Positions 17,907 to 26,408 are shown, numbered from the stretch's first letter. The stretch is 64,000 nt of DNA from Firmicutes bacterium UBA5201 (GCA_002412775.1 DHVT01000011.1:90429-154428), one strand, 5' to 3'. Made by a program: numbers and translations. Notes: generated from the sequence alone by a model not told the origin.

Positions 17907-18315
17907 TTCCGATATCCAAGCTTTGCCACGTTTGTTAAGAGAATTGCAACTTGAATTTTCAGACATCAAAAAGCCTGGCAATGAATTTTATGTTGTTGAG
18001 GAACAGAAAAATCTCTGTGGGTTATGCGCCTTTGAAATACTCGGTGATCAAAAGGCGAAAATTGATTTCATATTCATCAGGGAACAGGACCGTGGTTTCA
18101 AACTTGGGGACGGACTGTTGCGTGCCGTTTTGAATCACTTGGATCATCAAGGGGTGAAGAAAGTGCTTATTGAATCCAATTTGGCTACAAATGGGTTTTA
18201 TGTCTCGGAAGGTTTAGAAATCATCTATACCGCTCCTGATAATTCGGACCTTTTGACCTTTGTGGTGGAATTGCCGCAATTTTTCCTCACACCATGTAAA
18301 GGCTCCAGAGTCTGA
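17881..18315 (+). CDS. GNAT family N-acetyltransferase
   Basis: 144-aa GNAT-fold protein. The central strand and acetyl-CoA loop are seen as KIDFIFIREQDRGFKLGDGLLRAVLNHL, a somewhat degenerate Q/RxxGxG/A loop, followed by KVLIESNLATNGFYVSEGLEI. The start at 17881 has a very strong AGGAGGAGG site inside scpB; an in-frame start at 17818 is unlikely. Substrate cannot be predicted. Translational overlap with scpB suggests co-expression, although a link to chromosome condensation is not implied. Confidence 0.8.
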   Translation: MIQIRSMSDSDIQALPRLLRELQLEFSDIKKPGNEFYVVEEQKNLCGLCAFEILGDQKAKIDFIFIREQDRGFKLGDGLLRAVLNHLDHQGVKKVLIESNLATNGFYVSEGLEIIYTAPDNSDLLTFVVELPQFFLTPCKGSRV

Positions 18316-18411
18316 TACAATAATTGTATACCGTGATACCAAAAGCCAAATATACAAAATGAATGACAAATTGCAAAAAAATAATTTTATCGAATAAAAA
18401 TGAAATAATCC

Positions 18412-18439
18412 TTGCAAAACAATGTGCCTATGGTATGAT
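18412..18439 (+). promoter_or_regulatory. Promoter of the 2-oxoacid oxidoreductase operon
   Basis: TTGCAA at 18412-18417, 16-base spacer, TATGAT at 18434-18439, followed by a strong AAAGGAGGT ribosome site. The 150-base gap upstream is AT-rich without an obvious terminator for the GNAT gene. Confidence 0.6.
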
Positions 18440-18466
18440 TAAATAGAGCGCAAAGGAGGTCTTGCA

Positions 18467-18676
18467 ATGGCTGATAACAGAGAAAATTTAACCATTCACA
18501 TCAAAGAAGACTGGTGTAAGGGTTGTGGCATTTGTATTGCTTTTTGTCCAAAACAGGTTTTGGGATTCAATGAAAATGGAAAAGTAACCATGTTAGACAG
18601 AGAAAATTGTATCAAGTGTGGCATGTGTCAAATGAGATGTCCTGATTTTGCAATTTTTCTAGGAGGTAAGGAATAA
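18467..18676 (+). CDS. korD: 2-oxoacid:ferredoxin oxidoreductase delta subunit (2[4Fe-4S] ferredoxin)
   Basis: 69-aa ferredoxin-like subunit. Two Cys clusters are visible: CKGCGICIAFCPKQVL and CIKCGMCQMRCPDFAI, each CxxCxxCxxxCP, binding two 4Fe-4S clusters that pass electrons from the catalytic alpha/beta subunits to ferredoxin. It opens a four-gene operon in the order delta-alpha-beta-gamma, typical of 2-oxoglutarate or branched-chain 2-oxoacid enzymes. Its stop overlaps the alpha start by one base. Confidence 0.93.
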   Translation: MADNRENLTIHIKEDWCKGCGICIAFCPKQVLGFNENGKVTMLDRENCIKCGMCQMRCPDFAIFLGGKE

Positions 18677-19809
18677 TGGCGAAACAAGTTAAGTTTCTTC
18701 AAGGAAATGAAGCATGTGTAGAAGGCGCTTTGATGGCCGGTATGCGATTTTACTCAGGATATCCGATCACTCCTTCAACAGAAATTGCTGAATTATCCGC
18801 TGAAAGATTACCAAGAATCGGTGGAAAATTCATTCAGATGGAAGATGAAATCGCGGGTATTGCCGCAGCAATCGGTGCATCACTCACTGGTCTCAAATCA
18901 ATGACTGCGACATCCGGACCAGGATTCTCGCTGAAACAGGAAAACATCGGGTATGCCGCATTGACTGAAATTCCCCTTGTGATAGTGAATGTACAACGTG
19001 GAGGCCCAAGTACAGGACTTCCTACAGCACCGGGTCAAGGTGACGTCATGCAGGCGATGTGGGGAACCCACGGAGATCACCCTGTGATTTGTCTGACTCC
19101 GGACTCAGTAAGAGAAACATTTGATTTGACCGTGAGAGCATTCAATCTTGCGGAAAAATATAGAACACCTGTCATTTTGTTGACTGACGAAATCACAGGA
19201 CATATGCGTGAAAAAATTGAAATTCCAGATCAATCTGAAATTGAAATTTACAATAGAATAAAACCTGAACTGGGTAATGAATATAAAGCCTACAAAGTCT
19301 ATGACGGAGATATAGTTCCTAAAATGGCGAATTTTGGCGAAGGATTCAGATACCATGTCACAGGACTGATGCATGATGAAACAGGATTTCCAAGCAACAG
19401 CACCAAAAACGCAGGAATTCTCATGGACCGTCTGATGGCTAAAATAACAGATCATCTGGATGATATTGTGGATTACGAGGAAATACAAATTGAAGATGCC
19501 GAATACATCATCGTGGCATATGGTGGAAATGCAAGAACCGCCAAATCCGCAGTGAAGAAACTCAGAGCTGAAGGCATCAAAGTGGGACTTTTCAGACCGA
19601 TTTCCCTTTGGCCGTTTCCTGAGGCACGCATGAACGAGCTGAGCAAAAATGTCAAAGAGATTTTGGTTACAGAGCTCAATTATGGCCAACTCAAACTTGA
19701 AGTGGAACGCGTTGTCAAAGGCAATTGTCCTGTCAGATTTTTCGGCAAAGCCAACGGTGAGGTTTTGACACCGGAAGAATTGATCCTTAATTTTAAGGAG
19801 GTACTCTAA
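18676..19809 (+). CDS. korA: 2-oxoacid:acceptor oxidoreductase alpha subunit
   Basis: 377 aa. Conserved blocks: GNEACVEGALMAGMRFYSGYPITPSTEIAE, split here into GNEACVEGALMAG and YPITPSTEIAE, then MEDEIAGIAAAIGAS and TATSGPGFSLKQENIG. These belong to the pyrimidine-binding domain of thiamine-diphosphate-dependent oxidoreductases; VPRGGPSTGLPT-like NVQRGGPSTGLPTAPGQGD follows. With beta and gamma it oxidatively decarboxylates a 2-oxoacid (2-oxoglutarate or 3-methyl-2-oxobutanoate) to the acyl-CoA, reducing ferredoxin. Substrate cannot be fixed from sequence alone; kor and vor are both possible. Confidence 0.93.
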   Translation: MAKQVKFLQGNEACVEGALMAGMRFYSGYPITPSTEIAELSAERLPRIGGKFIQMEDEIAGIAAAIGASLTGLKSMTATSGPGFSLKQENIGYAALTEIPLVIVNVQRGGPSTGLPTAPGQGDVMQAMWGTHGDHPVICLTPDSVRETFDLTVRAFNLAEKYRTPVILLTDEITGHMREKIEIPDQSEIEIYNRIKPELGNEYKAYKVYDGDIVPKMANFGEGFRYHVTGLMHDETGFPSNSTKNAGILMDRLMAKITDHLDDIVDYEEIQIEDAEYIIVAYGGNARTAKSAVKKLRAEGIKVGLFRPISLWPFPEARMNELSKNVKEILVTELNYGQLKLEVERVVKGNCPVRFFGKANGEVLTPEELILNFKEVL

Positions 19810-20625
19810 ATGAATCATCCATTGGTTGAAAATTATTTTAGAATGGACAAGTTTCCTCATATATGGTGTCCAGGATGTGGTCATGGAATCATCATGGCTT
19901 CCATCGCAAGAGCGATTGAGAAACTTGGACTTGATAAAGACAAAGTTTGTGTGGTTTCGGGAATCGGATGCTCCTCAAGAGCACCTGGATACATGGATTT
20001 CAACACACTTCATACGACACACGGTAGAGCTCTGGCTTTTGCGACAGGAGTCAAACTGGCCAACCCTGAACTCGAAGTCATCGTCATCTCAGGAGATGGA
20101 GATCTTTCCGCCATCGGTGGCAATCATTTGATTCACGCTGCCAGAAGAAATATCGGACTCACTACAATCTGTTTCAACAACAATATTTACGGTATGACCG
20201 GTGGACAATATTCTCCGACCACACCGACGCATGATAAAGGCACTACAGCTCCTTACGGCAACATCGACAAACCTTTTGACATCACAAAGCTTGCAATAGG
20301 AGCTGGAGCGACATATGCGGCAAAAACCACTGCGTATCATGTGACTCAGATGGACAAGTTCATTGAAGCGGCCATCAAACACAAAGGATTTTCACTCGTC
20401 GAGGCGATTTCAATCTGTCCGACATACTACGGAAGAAAGAACAAAAAAGGATCAGTCGTTGATATGATGACATTCCTAAAAGACAGTTTTGTCGACCATA
20501 AAGTCGCTGAAAAACTGCCTGCCGATAAAAAGGAAGGCAAATTTTTGATGGGCGAATTCATCAACAAAATCGAACCTGAATATACGGAACTTTACGATGG
20601 AATCATTGAAAGCCTAAAAAAGTAG
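19810..20625 (+). CDS. korB: 2-oxoacid:acceptor oxidoreductase beta subunit (TPP-binding)
   Basis: 271 aa. Carries the cluster-linked motif WCPGCGHGIIMASI, the TPP/Mg motif ISGDGDLSAIGGNHLIHAARRN and NNNIYGMTGGQYSPTTP, all diagnostic of the catalytic beta subunit. The start directly follows the alpha stop with GGAGGT 8 bases upstream. Length matches Kor/Vor beta subunits. The protein is cytoplasmic and oxygen-sensitive, which agrees with an anaerobic lifestyle. Confidence 0.94.
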   Translation: MNHPLVENYFRMDKFPHIWCPGCGHGIIMASIARAIEKLGLDKDKVCVVSGIGCSSRAPGYMDFNTLHTTHGRALAFATGVKLANPELEVIVISGDGDLSAIGGNHLIHAARRNIGLTTICFNNNIYGMTGGQYSPTTPTHDKGTTAPYGNIDKPFDITKLAIGAGATYAAKTTAYHVTQMDKFIEAAIKHKGFSLVEAISICPTYYGRKNKKGSVVDMMTFLKDSFVDHKVAEKLPADKKEGKFLMGEFINKIEPEYTELYDGIIESLKK

Positions 20626-20638
20626 TGAGGAGATAGTG

Positions 20639-21178
20639 ATGAGTAAGCAATTAGAATTAAGACTGTCCGGATCTGGTGGACAAGGACTGATCACCGCTGG
20701 AATCATATTGGCTGAAGCGGCACTGAAAGATGATAAGAACGCCATCCAAACACAAAGTTACGGTCCTGAAGCACGTGGTGGAGCTAGTAAAGCGGAAGTC
20801 ATCATCAGTGATGACGTCATCGATTTTCCGAAAGTGACCATGCCAAACATGACACTTGCCCTCACACAGATCGCATGTGACAAGTATATTATGGATATTT
20901 CAGAAGATGGTACTGTAATCGTTGATGATTCAATCGTATTGCCAGAAGGCATAAAAGCTGGTAAAATTTTAAGGGTACCGATTATAAAGACCGCTAAAAA
21001 CGAAGTAGGCAAAGAAATCGTAGCCAACATCGTAGCACTCGGATTGATCGTGGGTCTCACAGGTATCGTTACGAGAGAAAGTCTTGAAGCGGCCATCATG
21101 TCCAGAGTGCCACGTGGTACGGAAGAACTCAATAAAATGGCTCTTCAAAAAGGATACGAGTTGGCGAAATCATATTAA
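20639..21178 (+). CDS. korC: 2-oxoacid:acceptor oxidoreductase gamma subunit
   Basis: 179-aa gamma subunit: RLSGSGGQGLITAGIILAEAA at the N terminus and QTQSYGPEARGGASKAEVIIS are the family hallmarks (CoA-binding domain). I take ATG 20639, 6 bases after GAGGAG, over the GTG at 20636. The last member of the delta-alpha-beta-gamma operon; an RpiR-type regulator follows after 14 bases. Confidence 0.94.
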   Translation: MSKQLELRLSGSGGQGLITAGIILAEAALKDDKNAIQTQSYGPEARGGASKAEVIISDDVIDFPKVTMPNMTLALTQIACDKYIMDISEDGTVIVDDSIVLPEGIKAGKILRVPIIKTAKNEVGKEIVANIVALGLIVGLTGIVTRESLEAAIMSRVPRGTEELNKMALQKGYELAKSY

Positions 21179-21192
21179 GAAATGGTGATCAA

Positions 21193-22044
21193 ATGGCGCA
21201 TGCAGATTTGTTAGGACGCATCAGACAACAGTATATTATACTCAGCAAAAGTCATAAAAAAATAGCAGACTACATTTTATCAAACTATGATAAGGTAGCC
21301 TTTATGACAGCATCTTCACTGGGGAAGAAAGTGAACATCAGTGAATCGACAGTTGTACGGTTTGCAGGTTCTTTAGGCTACGACGGTTACCCTGAACTTC
21401 AGAGGGAACTACAAGAGAGCATAAAGAGCAAGCTGACTACCGTTCAACGTTTTGAGATGTCAAAAGGCCACAAAGAGTCCGACTACCTGACTAAAATCAT
21501 GATGGGTGACATTGACAATATTCGCCATACGATCGATCATGTCGATGTGGATATGATCAACACGTTCATAAGCAAGATGATTGGAGCAAGAAAAGTTCAC
21601 ATCCTTGGACTTAGAAGTTCTTCAATCCTCGCAAATTACCTTGGTTTCTATCTCAATTTCATTTTGCCTGATGTGCACGTCGTTCGTGAAACCGCGCAGG
21701 ACGTATACGATCAACTTTTAAATATGACAAGTGATGATGTCTTGGTCGCATTTTCATTTCCGAGATATTCAAAACGGACATACGATTGTGTGGATTATGC
21801 CATCGCCCACCATATTCCCATACTTGGGGTCACAGACGGTCTCAACTCACCACTTTTTGAAAAGACCGAGTTTTGTCTTACCGCCAAATACAGCATGAAT
21901 ACTTTTGTGGACTCTTTTGTCGCACCGATGAGTCTTATGAACGCCTTGATTATAGGAACGAGCATAAGAAAAGAGGGCGTCGAGTCCAATTTGGAAAGAC
22001 TTGAACGCATATGGGAAGATTATGGTGTTTACAACAATAAATAG
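21193..22044 (+). CDS. RpiR/HexR family transcriptional regulator
   Basis: 283 aa: N-terminal helix-turn-helix (about 1-77; SHKKIADYILSNYDKVAFMTASSLGKKVNISESTVVRF in pieces such as KVNISESTVVRFAGSLGYDG) and a C-terminal SIS sugar-phosphate isomerase domain (about 125-260; VHILGLRSSSILANYLGFYL, VLVAFSFPRYSKRT). Such regulators usually sense phosphosugars. Its tight position behind the korDABC genes suggests it is co-transcribed with them and may control the operon, which would be an unusual partner; that is inference. Confidence 0.9.
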   Translation: MAHADLLGRIRQQYIILSKSHKKIADYILSNYDKVAFMTASSLGKKVNISESTVVRFAGSLGYDGYPELQRELQESIKSKLTTVQRFEMSKGHKESDYLTKIMMGDIDNIRHTIDHVDVDMINTFISKMIGARKVHILGLRSSSILANYLGFYLNFILPDVHVVRETAQDVYDQLLNMTSDDVLVAFSFPRYSKRTYDCVDYAIAHHIPILGVTDGLNSPLFEKTEFCLTAKYSMNTFVDSFVAPMSLMNALIIGTSIRKEGVESNLERLERIWEDYGVYNNK

Positions 22045-22048
22045 TGAT

Positions 22049-22077
22049 TTGATTATATTGTAAAATTGAGTTATAAT
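22049..22077 (+). promoter_or_regulatory. Promoter for the cmk-plsC-ispH-S1 cluster
   Basis: TTGATT at 22049-22054 and TATAAT at 22072-22077 with a 17-base spacer, immediately after the RpiR stop. A terminator-like hairpin begins only about 8 bases after the expected transcription start. Confidence 0.6.
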
Positions 22078-22090
22078 TTGTAAGGAGCAT

Positions 22091-22118
22091 ATACCACCGT
22101 TAGGTGGTATTTGTTTTT
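22091..22118 (+). terminator. Short terminator or leader attenuator before cmk
   Basis: Perfect 8-bp stem ATACCACC-GTTA-GGTGGTAT (22091-22110) followed by TTGTTTTT. Either it ends the kor-rpiR transcript or, since the cmk promoter lies just upstream, it attenuates the cmk transcript. Confidence 0.7.
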
Positions 22119-22139
22119 ATTAAATCATAGAGGTCAAAA

Positions 22140-22799
22140 ATGAAAAAGATACAAATTGCAATTGATGGTCCCGCGGGTTCTGGAAAGAGCACTGTAGCGA
22201 AAGAAATCGCAGAAAGACTGGAGATCCTATATCTTGATACTGGCGCCATGTACAGGGCAGTGACCCATATGGTTCTGAGCCAAGGTCAGTCCGTAGGGGA
22301 TTCCGAGGTTTTGAAACGCGTTGTCGATCAAATGAGACTGGAGTTGACTCCCAATCATGTTTATGTGAATGGCCATGATGTCTCGGAAGCGATCAGGACT
22401 CCAAACGTGAGCCAAAACGTATCGTTTGTCGCTATGGATGCCTATGTCAGAGAAAAAATGGTGGAACTTCAGCAAAAAATTGCTGGAGACCAATCTGTGG
22501 TCATGGATGGTCGGGATATAGCCACACATGTATTGCCCAATGCGGATTTCAAATTTTTTCTTGTGGCTTCCTCGGAAGAGCGCGCGAAAAGAAGACAAAG
22601 TGAACTTTCGAAAAAAGGGTATGATATCCCAATAGAGACACTGATTGATGAAATCGACAAACGTGACAGACTCGATTCCGAAAGAGAGGTTTCTCCGTTA
22701 AGACAAGCTGATGACGCCATCAGAGTGGATACGACAGAGATGACAATTGAAGAGGTCATAAATTTCATTCTTGAACGCATCGGTACGGATCTTTTATAA
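22140..22799 (+). CDS. cmk: Cytidylate kinase
   Basis: 219-aa (d)CMP kinase. P-loop IDGPAGSGKSTVAKEIAERL at the N terminus, LYLDTGAMYRAVTHM, and VVMDGRDIATHVLPNADFKFFL are classical; the C-terminal lid segment has RDRLDSEREVSPLR. It transfers phosphate from ATP to CMP/dCMP. First gene of the Clostridia cluster cmk-plsC-ispH-S1. Length is standard. Confidence 0.96.
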   Translation: MKKIQIAIDGPAGSGKSTVAKEIAERLEILYLDTGAMYRAVTHMVLSQGQSVGDSEVLKRVVDQMRLELTPNHVYVNGHDVSEAIRTPNVSQNVSFVAMDAYVREKMVELQQKIAGDQSVVMDGRDIATHVLPNADFKFFLVASSEERAKRRQSELSKKGYDIPIETLIDEIDKRDRLDSEREVSPLRQADDAIRVDTTEMTIEEVINFILERIGTDLL

Positions 22800-22813
22800 A
22801 GGGCAGGTATGCT

Positions 22814-23428
22814 ATGGGATTGCTTTATCAAATATGTAAAAAAGGTGCTTTCGCCTATTACAGTATTTTTTTCAAACTTGAGGTCGAAGGACTTGAGCAA
22901 GTGGACACAACACGCAATTATGTGGTGTGTGCCAATCATCTAAATGTGAATGACCCATTTATTTTGGGTGGTCTTCTTCCTTTCGAAACGAGATTCATGG
23001 CAAAAAAGGAACTGTTCAAATACAAGATTGTCGCGGCCTTTCTAGGCAAAATCGGTGTTTTTCCAGTAGAGAGGGATGCCAATGATCTAAAGGCCATCAA
23101 AGTGGCTTTGACGGTTCTTAAAAACAAAGGCAGCTTGGGTTTGTTTCCTGAGGCGACTAGAAACAAGGGTTATGAGCCACTGGCAGTAAAAGCCGGAGTG
23201 GCGATGCTCGCAATCAAAACGAAGACTCCTGTTCTACCGATTACCATTGACTCCCATTTTAAGTTCTGGGGACCGGTCAGGGTTGTTTTTCATCATCCGG
23301 TCGAACTGGACCACTATTATGATCAAAAGACAGATACTGAGGAATTGGAACGTATTTCACAAGAAATAGTCAATGGATTGTATTCTGATATGAAGTATTA
23401 CAAACCATTACTGGACAAGCCACAATAA
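22814..23428 (+). CDS. plsC: 1-acyl-sn-glycerol-3-phosphate acyltransferase
   Basis: 204-aa membrane-associated acyltransferase that makes phosphatidic acid. The catalytic NHx4D box is NHLNVND, the glycerol-phosphate-binding block is FPEATRNKGYEP, and RFMAKKELFK lies between. One hydrophobic N-terminal segment anchors it to the membrane. Position between cmk and ispH is conserved among Clostridia. Confidence 0.93.
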   Translation: MGLLYQICKKGAFAYYSIFFKLEVEGLEQVDTTRNYVVCANHLNVNDPFILGGLLPFETRFMAKKELFKYKIVAAFLGKIGVFPVERDANDLKAIKVALTVLKNKGSLGLFPEATRNKGYEPLAVKAGVAMLAIKTKTPVLPITIDSHFKFWGPVRVVFHHPVELDHYYDQKTDTEELERISQEIVNGLYSDMKYYKPLLDKPQ

Positions 23429-23454
23429 AATGTGGTATAATTACGAGGTTTATT

Positions 23455-24336
23455 ATGAAAATTTTAGTGGCAGCCCATTCCGGTTTTTGTTATGGTGTTA
23501 AAAGGGCGGTACAGATTTTAGATGAATTAATCGAAGAACATGATGAAAATCATCCTGTTTATACGCTTGGACCAATCATTCACAATAAACAAGTCACGGA
23601 ATTTTATGAGGAACGTGGAGTAAAAGTCATTGAAAATCTTTCTGTTTTCAACGATAATGGAAGAGGTGGCGAAAGAGTTGTCATCAGATCCCATGGCGCA
23701 CCCAAAAAAGTATACGATGATGCAGAGAAAATGCGGATCGAAATTTTGGACGCAACATGTCCTTATGTAAAAAAAATTCAAAATACGGTTTCAACATACG
23801 CTTCTAAAGGGTATAATATAATTATTGTGGGAGACTCCGATCATCCGGAAGTCATAGGAATCGATGGATGGTGTGATCACCAGGCAACTATTATTGAAAA
23901 CATTGAAGATGTGGAAAAATTGACGGAAAGTGACGCACCGGTTTGTATCGTTGCACAAACGACTTTCAATTTGACGATATGGAAAGACATCACCGAAATT
24001 TTGAAAAGGAAATTTTCAAATAGTGTGATTCACAACACTATTTGCCTTGCTACCGAACAACGTCAACAAGCTTGTAGAGAATTGGCCGAACAAGTGGACT
24101 ATATGATTGTCATCGGTGGCAAACACAGCTCCAACACCATCAAGCTCGCAAAAATTTGCAGTACGGTGGTGAAAACGATTCACATTGAAACTAAGGATGA
24201 ACTAGATCTTTCAATCTTACGTGGTGATGAAGTTATTGGCATCACTGCTGGTGCATCGACACCGGATTGGATAGTGCAATCTGTCATTCTTAAAATAGAA
24301 AATGAAGGCGAGGTATACTTTGATGGAAAATCATAA
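23455..24336 (+). CDS. ispH: 4-hydroxy-3-methylbut-2-enyl diphosphate reductase
   Basis: 293-aa iron-sulfur enzyme for the last MEP-pathway step, giving IPP and DMAPP. The three cluster cysteines are in AAHSGFCYGVKRAVQ, LDATCPYVKKIQ and HNTICLATEQRQQAC; SHGAPKKVYDDA and GGKHSSNTIKLA hold substrate-contacting residues. In many Clostridia IspH is fused to the S1-domain protein; here they are separate but the S1 start codon lies 14 bases inside the ispH end. Confidence 0.96.
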   Translation: MKILVAAHSGFCYGVKRAVQILDELIEEHDENHPVYTLGPIIHNKQVTEFYEERGVKVIENLSVFNDNGRGGERVVIRSHGAPKKVYDDAEKMRIEILDATCPYVKKIQNTVSTYASKGYNIIIVGDSDHPEVIGIDGWCDHQATIIENIEDVEKLTESDAPVCIVAQTTFNLTIWKDITEILKRKFSNSVIHNTICLATEQRQQACRELAEQVDYMIVIGGKHSSNTIKLAKICSTVVKTIHIETKDELDLSILRGDEVIGITAGASTPDWIVQSVILKIENEGEVYFDGKS

Positions 24337-25465
24337 TTCAATGGCTGAAATGATGGAACAAATCGAAGAATCATTAAAAATCCCGAGAAGAGGGTCGATC
24401 GTTAAAGGAAGCATAATTCAAGTTAACACTGATGTAATCATAGTTAACATTGGCTATAAATCTGACGGCGTAATTCCTAGAAGCGAAGTTACTGCGGATT
24501 CAAGTATGGATCTTCAGAAAAACTTTAAAGAAGGCGATGAGTTGGACGTTTTTGTCGTTAGCCACGACAACGGCGAAGGCAATATTTTATTGTCACTCAG
24601 AAAAGTCAATATCGACAAGGACTGGGAAGAACTGGAAAACATCAACGAAAAAGACGAACCAATCATGGTCAATGTCACTGATTCGGTAAATGGCGGATTG
24701 ATCGCATTTTACAAAGAAATCAGAGGATTTATTCCTGCATCACAATTATCAGATCGTTTTGTCAAGAATCTCAGACCATACGTGGGTCAATCCTTAAAGG
24801 TTAAAGTTATTGAAATCAACAAGCAAAAAAGAAGAGCGGTTTTCTCTCATAAAGAGTACGCTATCTTAGAAAAACAAGCTCAAAGAGAAGCATTCTGGAA
24901 AGAAATCGAAGTTGGCAAAGTTGTTGAAGGTGAAGTGAAACGCATCACTAATTTCGGAGCATTTGTTGATATCGGCGGTATGGATGGATTGGTTCACGTT
25001 ACTGAAATGAGCTGGGGTAGAATCAAACCTGCTTCTGAGTTCGTAAAAGTAGGCGATAAAGTCAATGTTAAAATCATCGATCTCAACCAAGCTGAAAACA
25101 AGATTTCATTGAGTATCAAGCAACTTACAGATGAGCCTTGGTCACAGTTTGAAGAAAAATATTCTGTGGATGGCGTTTACGAAGGTAAAGTTGTCAACTT
25201 GACTGATTTTGGCGCTTTCGTTGAACTCGAGCCTGGTATCGAAGGTCTTGTTCATGTATCACATATCGCTAAAGAGCACGTTGAAAAACCTGCTGACGTA
25301 CTCCGCGTCAACCAAGTGGTTGAAGTGAAGATTCTCGAGTATGTTTCGGATGAAAAGAAAGTCAAACTTTCAATGAAAGCTGTCAATGAACCTGTAGTTG
25401 AGGAAGTTGAAGCAGTTGAAGTGGAAGCTGAAACTTCGGAGACTATAGAGTCAACTGAAGAGTAA
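24323..25465 (+). CDS. S1 RNA-binding domain protein (RpsA-like)
   Basis: 380-aa protein with four S1 OB-fold repeats, at about 15-85, 100-170, 190-260 and 275-345; the last two are the most canonical (GEVKRITNFGAFVDIGGMDG and GKVVNLTDFGAFVELEPGIEG). It ends in an acidic, Val/Glu-rich tail. It resembles the short Firmicute S1 homologue that binds mRNA or the 30S subunit. ATG 24323 (MENHNSMAEMME) fits GCGAGG upstream; an ATG at 24302 is possible. Usually fused to IspH in Clostridia, here translationally overlapping it. Confidence 0.9.
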   Translation: MENHNSMAEMMEQIEESLKIPRRGSIVKGSIIQVNTDVIIVNIGYKSDGVIPRSEVTADSSMDLQKNFKEGDELDVFVVSHDNGEGNILLSLRKVNIDKDWEELENINEKDEPIMVNVTDSVNGGLIAFYKEIRGFIPASQLSDRFVKNLRPYVGQSLKVKVIEINKQKRRAVFSHKEYAILEKQAQREAFWKEIEVGKVVEGEVKRITNFGAFVDIGGMDGLVHVTEMSWGRIKPASEFVKVGDKVNVKIIDLNQAENKISLSIKQLTDEPWSQFEEKYSVDGVYEGKVVNLTDFGAFVELEPGIEGLVHVSHIAKEHVEKPADVLRVNQVVEVKILEYVSDEKKVKLSMKAVNEPVVEEVEAVEVEAETSETIESTEE

Positions 25466-25498
25466 TCTTTAAGTCAAACACAGATCAATAACATTTAT

Positions 25499-25543
25499 AA
25501 AATCCCAGAATAGACGCGATTTTTTCGCAAAATTCTGGGATTT
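25499..25543 (+). terminator. Stem-loop after the S1 gene
   Basis: AAATCCCAGAAT and ATTCTGGGATTT form a perfect 12-bp outer stem; a small inner GCGA-TTTTTT-CGC hairpin sits in the loop. The T-run after the stem is short (TTTATAG), so termination may be incomplete. Confidence 0.65.
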
Positions 25544-25581
25544 ATAGTATGCGTCTTAAAATTTCAGCTGGGGGGGAACAT

Positions 25582-26352
25582 ATGGAAGGCTATGATCAAT
25601 TTAAAGAGAAGATATTTGCAAAAACCAAACTGGATTTGTCGCTCTACAAAGAAAGACAGATGAAACGTCGCATTGAATCTTTGATCTCCAGACATGGTTT
25701 AAAGGATTTTGAGTCCTATTACAAATTATTGACCACCGATAAAGCGAGTTTTGATGAATTCATCAATTATTTGACAATCAATGTTTCGGAATTCTATAGA
25801 AACCCCAGTCAGTGGGAGACGCTCAGAAGTGATATATTTCCAGCCCTGCTCAAGCGGACAAAACGCCCCAAAATTTGGTCGGCAGCTTGCTCCACTGGAG
25901 AGGAACCCTATTCTCTGGTCATGTGTATGAGTGAATTTTTGCCGCTTAGAGATATAAAGATTCTCGCTGTGGATTTCGATGAGGAAGCGATTGGAAAAGC
26001 AAAAATCGGAATGTACAATGAAAAAAGCATCAAGAATGTTCCTCCTCAATACGTAGAGAAGTTTTTTGAGCCCATAGGTCGGGGATTCAGGATCAAGGAT
26101 GAAGTCAAGAACTGTGTTGAATTCAAGAAAATGAACCTTTTAAGGGATGAATATCCAAAAGGGTTTGATATGATCGTCTGTAGAAATGTAATGATCTATT
26201 TCACAGAAGAGGCCAAAGATGAAATGTACAAGAAATTCTATGATTCATTGGTCAATGACGGTTATTTCTTTGTCGGCAGCACGGAACAGATCATACAACC
26301 GCAAAGATACAAATTCGAGTCCAGCAAGACATTTTTCTATTATAAGAGATGA
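25582..26352 (+). CDS. cheR: CheR-type protein-glutamate methyltransferase
   Basis: 256-aa SAM-dependent methyltransferase of chemoreceptors. N-terminal helical domain includes SLYKERQMKRRIESL and NVSEFYRNPSQW; SAM motif IWSAACSTGEEPYSLVM; VDFDEEAIGKAK and FDMIVCRNVMIYFTEEAK complete the fold. The ATG at 25582 follows a GGGGGG ribosome site; an ORF start at 25549 lacks one. No other chemotaxis gene is near, so this is either the cell's CheR located apart from its cluster or a dedicated receptor-modifying enzyme. Confidence 0.93.
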   Translation: MEGYDQFKEKIFAKTKLDLSLYKERQMKRRIESLISRHGLKDFESYYKLLTTDKASFDEFINYLTINVSEFYRNPSQWETLRSDIFPALLKRTKRPKIWSAACSTGEEPYSLVMCMSEFLPLRDIKILAVDFDEEAIGKAKIGMYNEKSIKNVPPQYVEKFFEPIGRGFRIKDEVKNCVEFKKMNLLRDEYPKGFDMIVCRNVMIYFTEEAKDEMYKKFYDSLVNDGYFFVGSTEQIIQPQRYKFESSKTFFYYKR

Positions 26353-26358
26353 ATATTG

Positions 26359-26408
26359 AAAGGTGCTGTTTCAAGTGATATGATTCACTTGAAACAGCAC
26401 CTTTTTTT
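26359..26408. terminator. Bidirectional terminator between cheR and pepF
   Basis: AAAGGTGCTGTTTCAAGTGA and TCACTTGAAACAGCACCTTT form a perfect 20-bp stem with a 6-base loop, then T7 on the plus strand and a T-rich flank on the minus strand. Serves the convergent cheR and pepF genes. Confidence 0.93.

Noticed and set aside
19105..19884. 259-aa minus-strand ORF opposite korA
   Set aside because: Antisense of the korA coding frame, with implausible Phe/Cys/His-rich composition.
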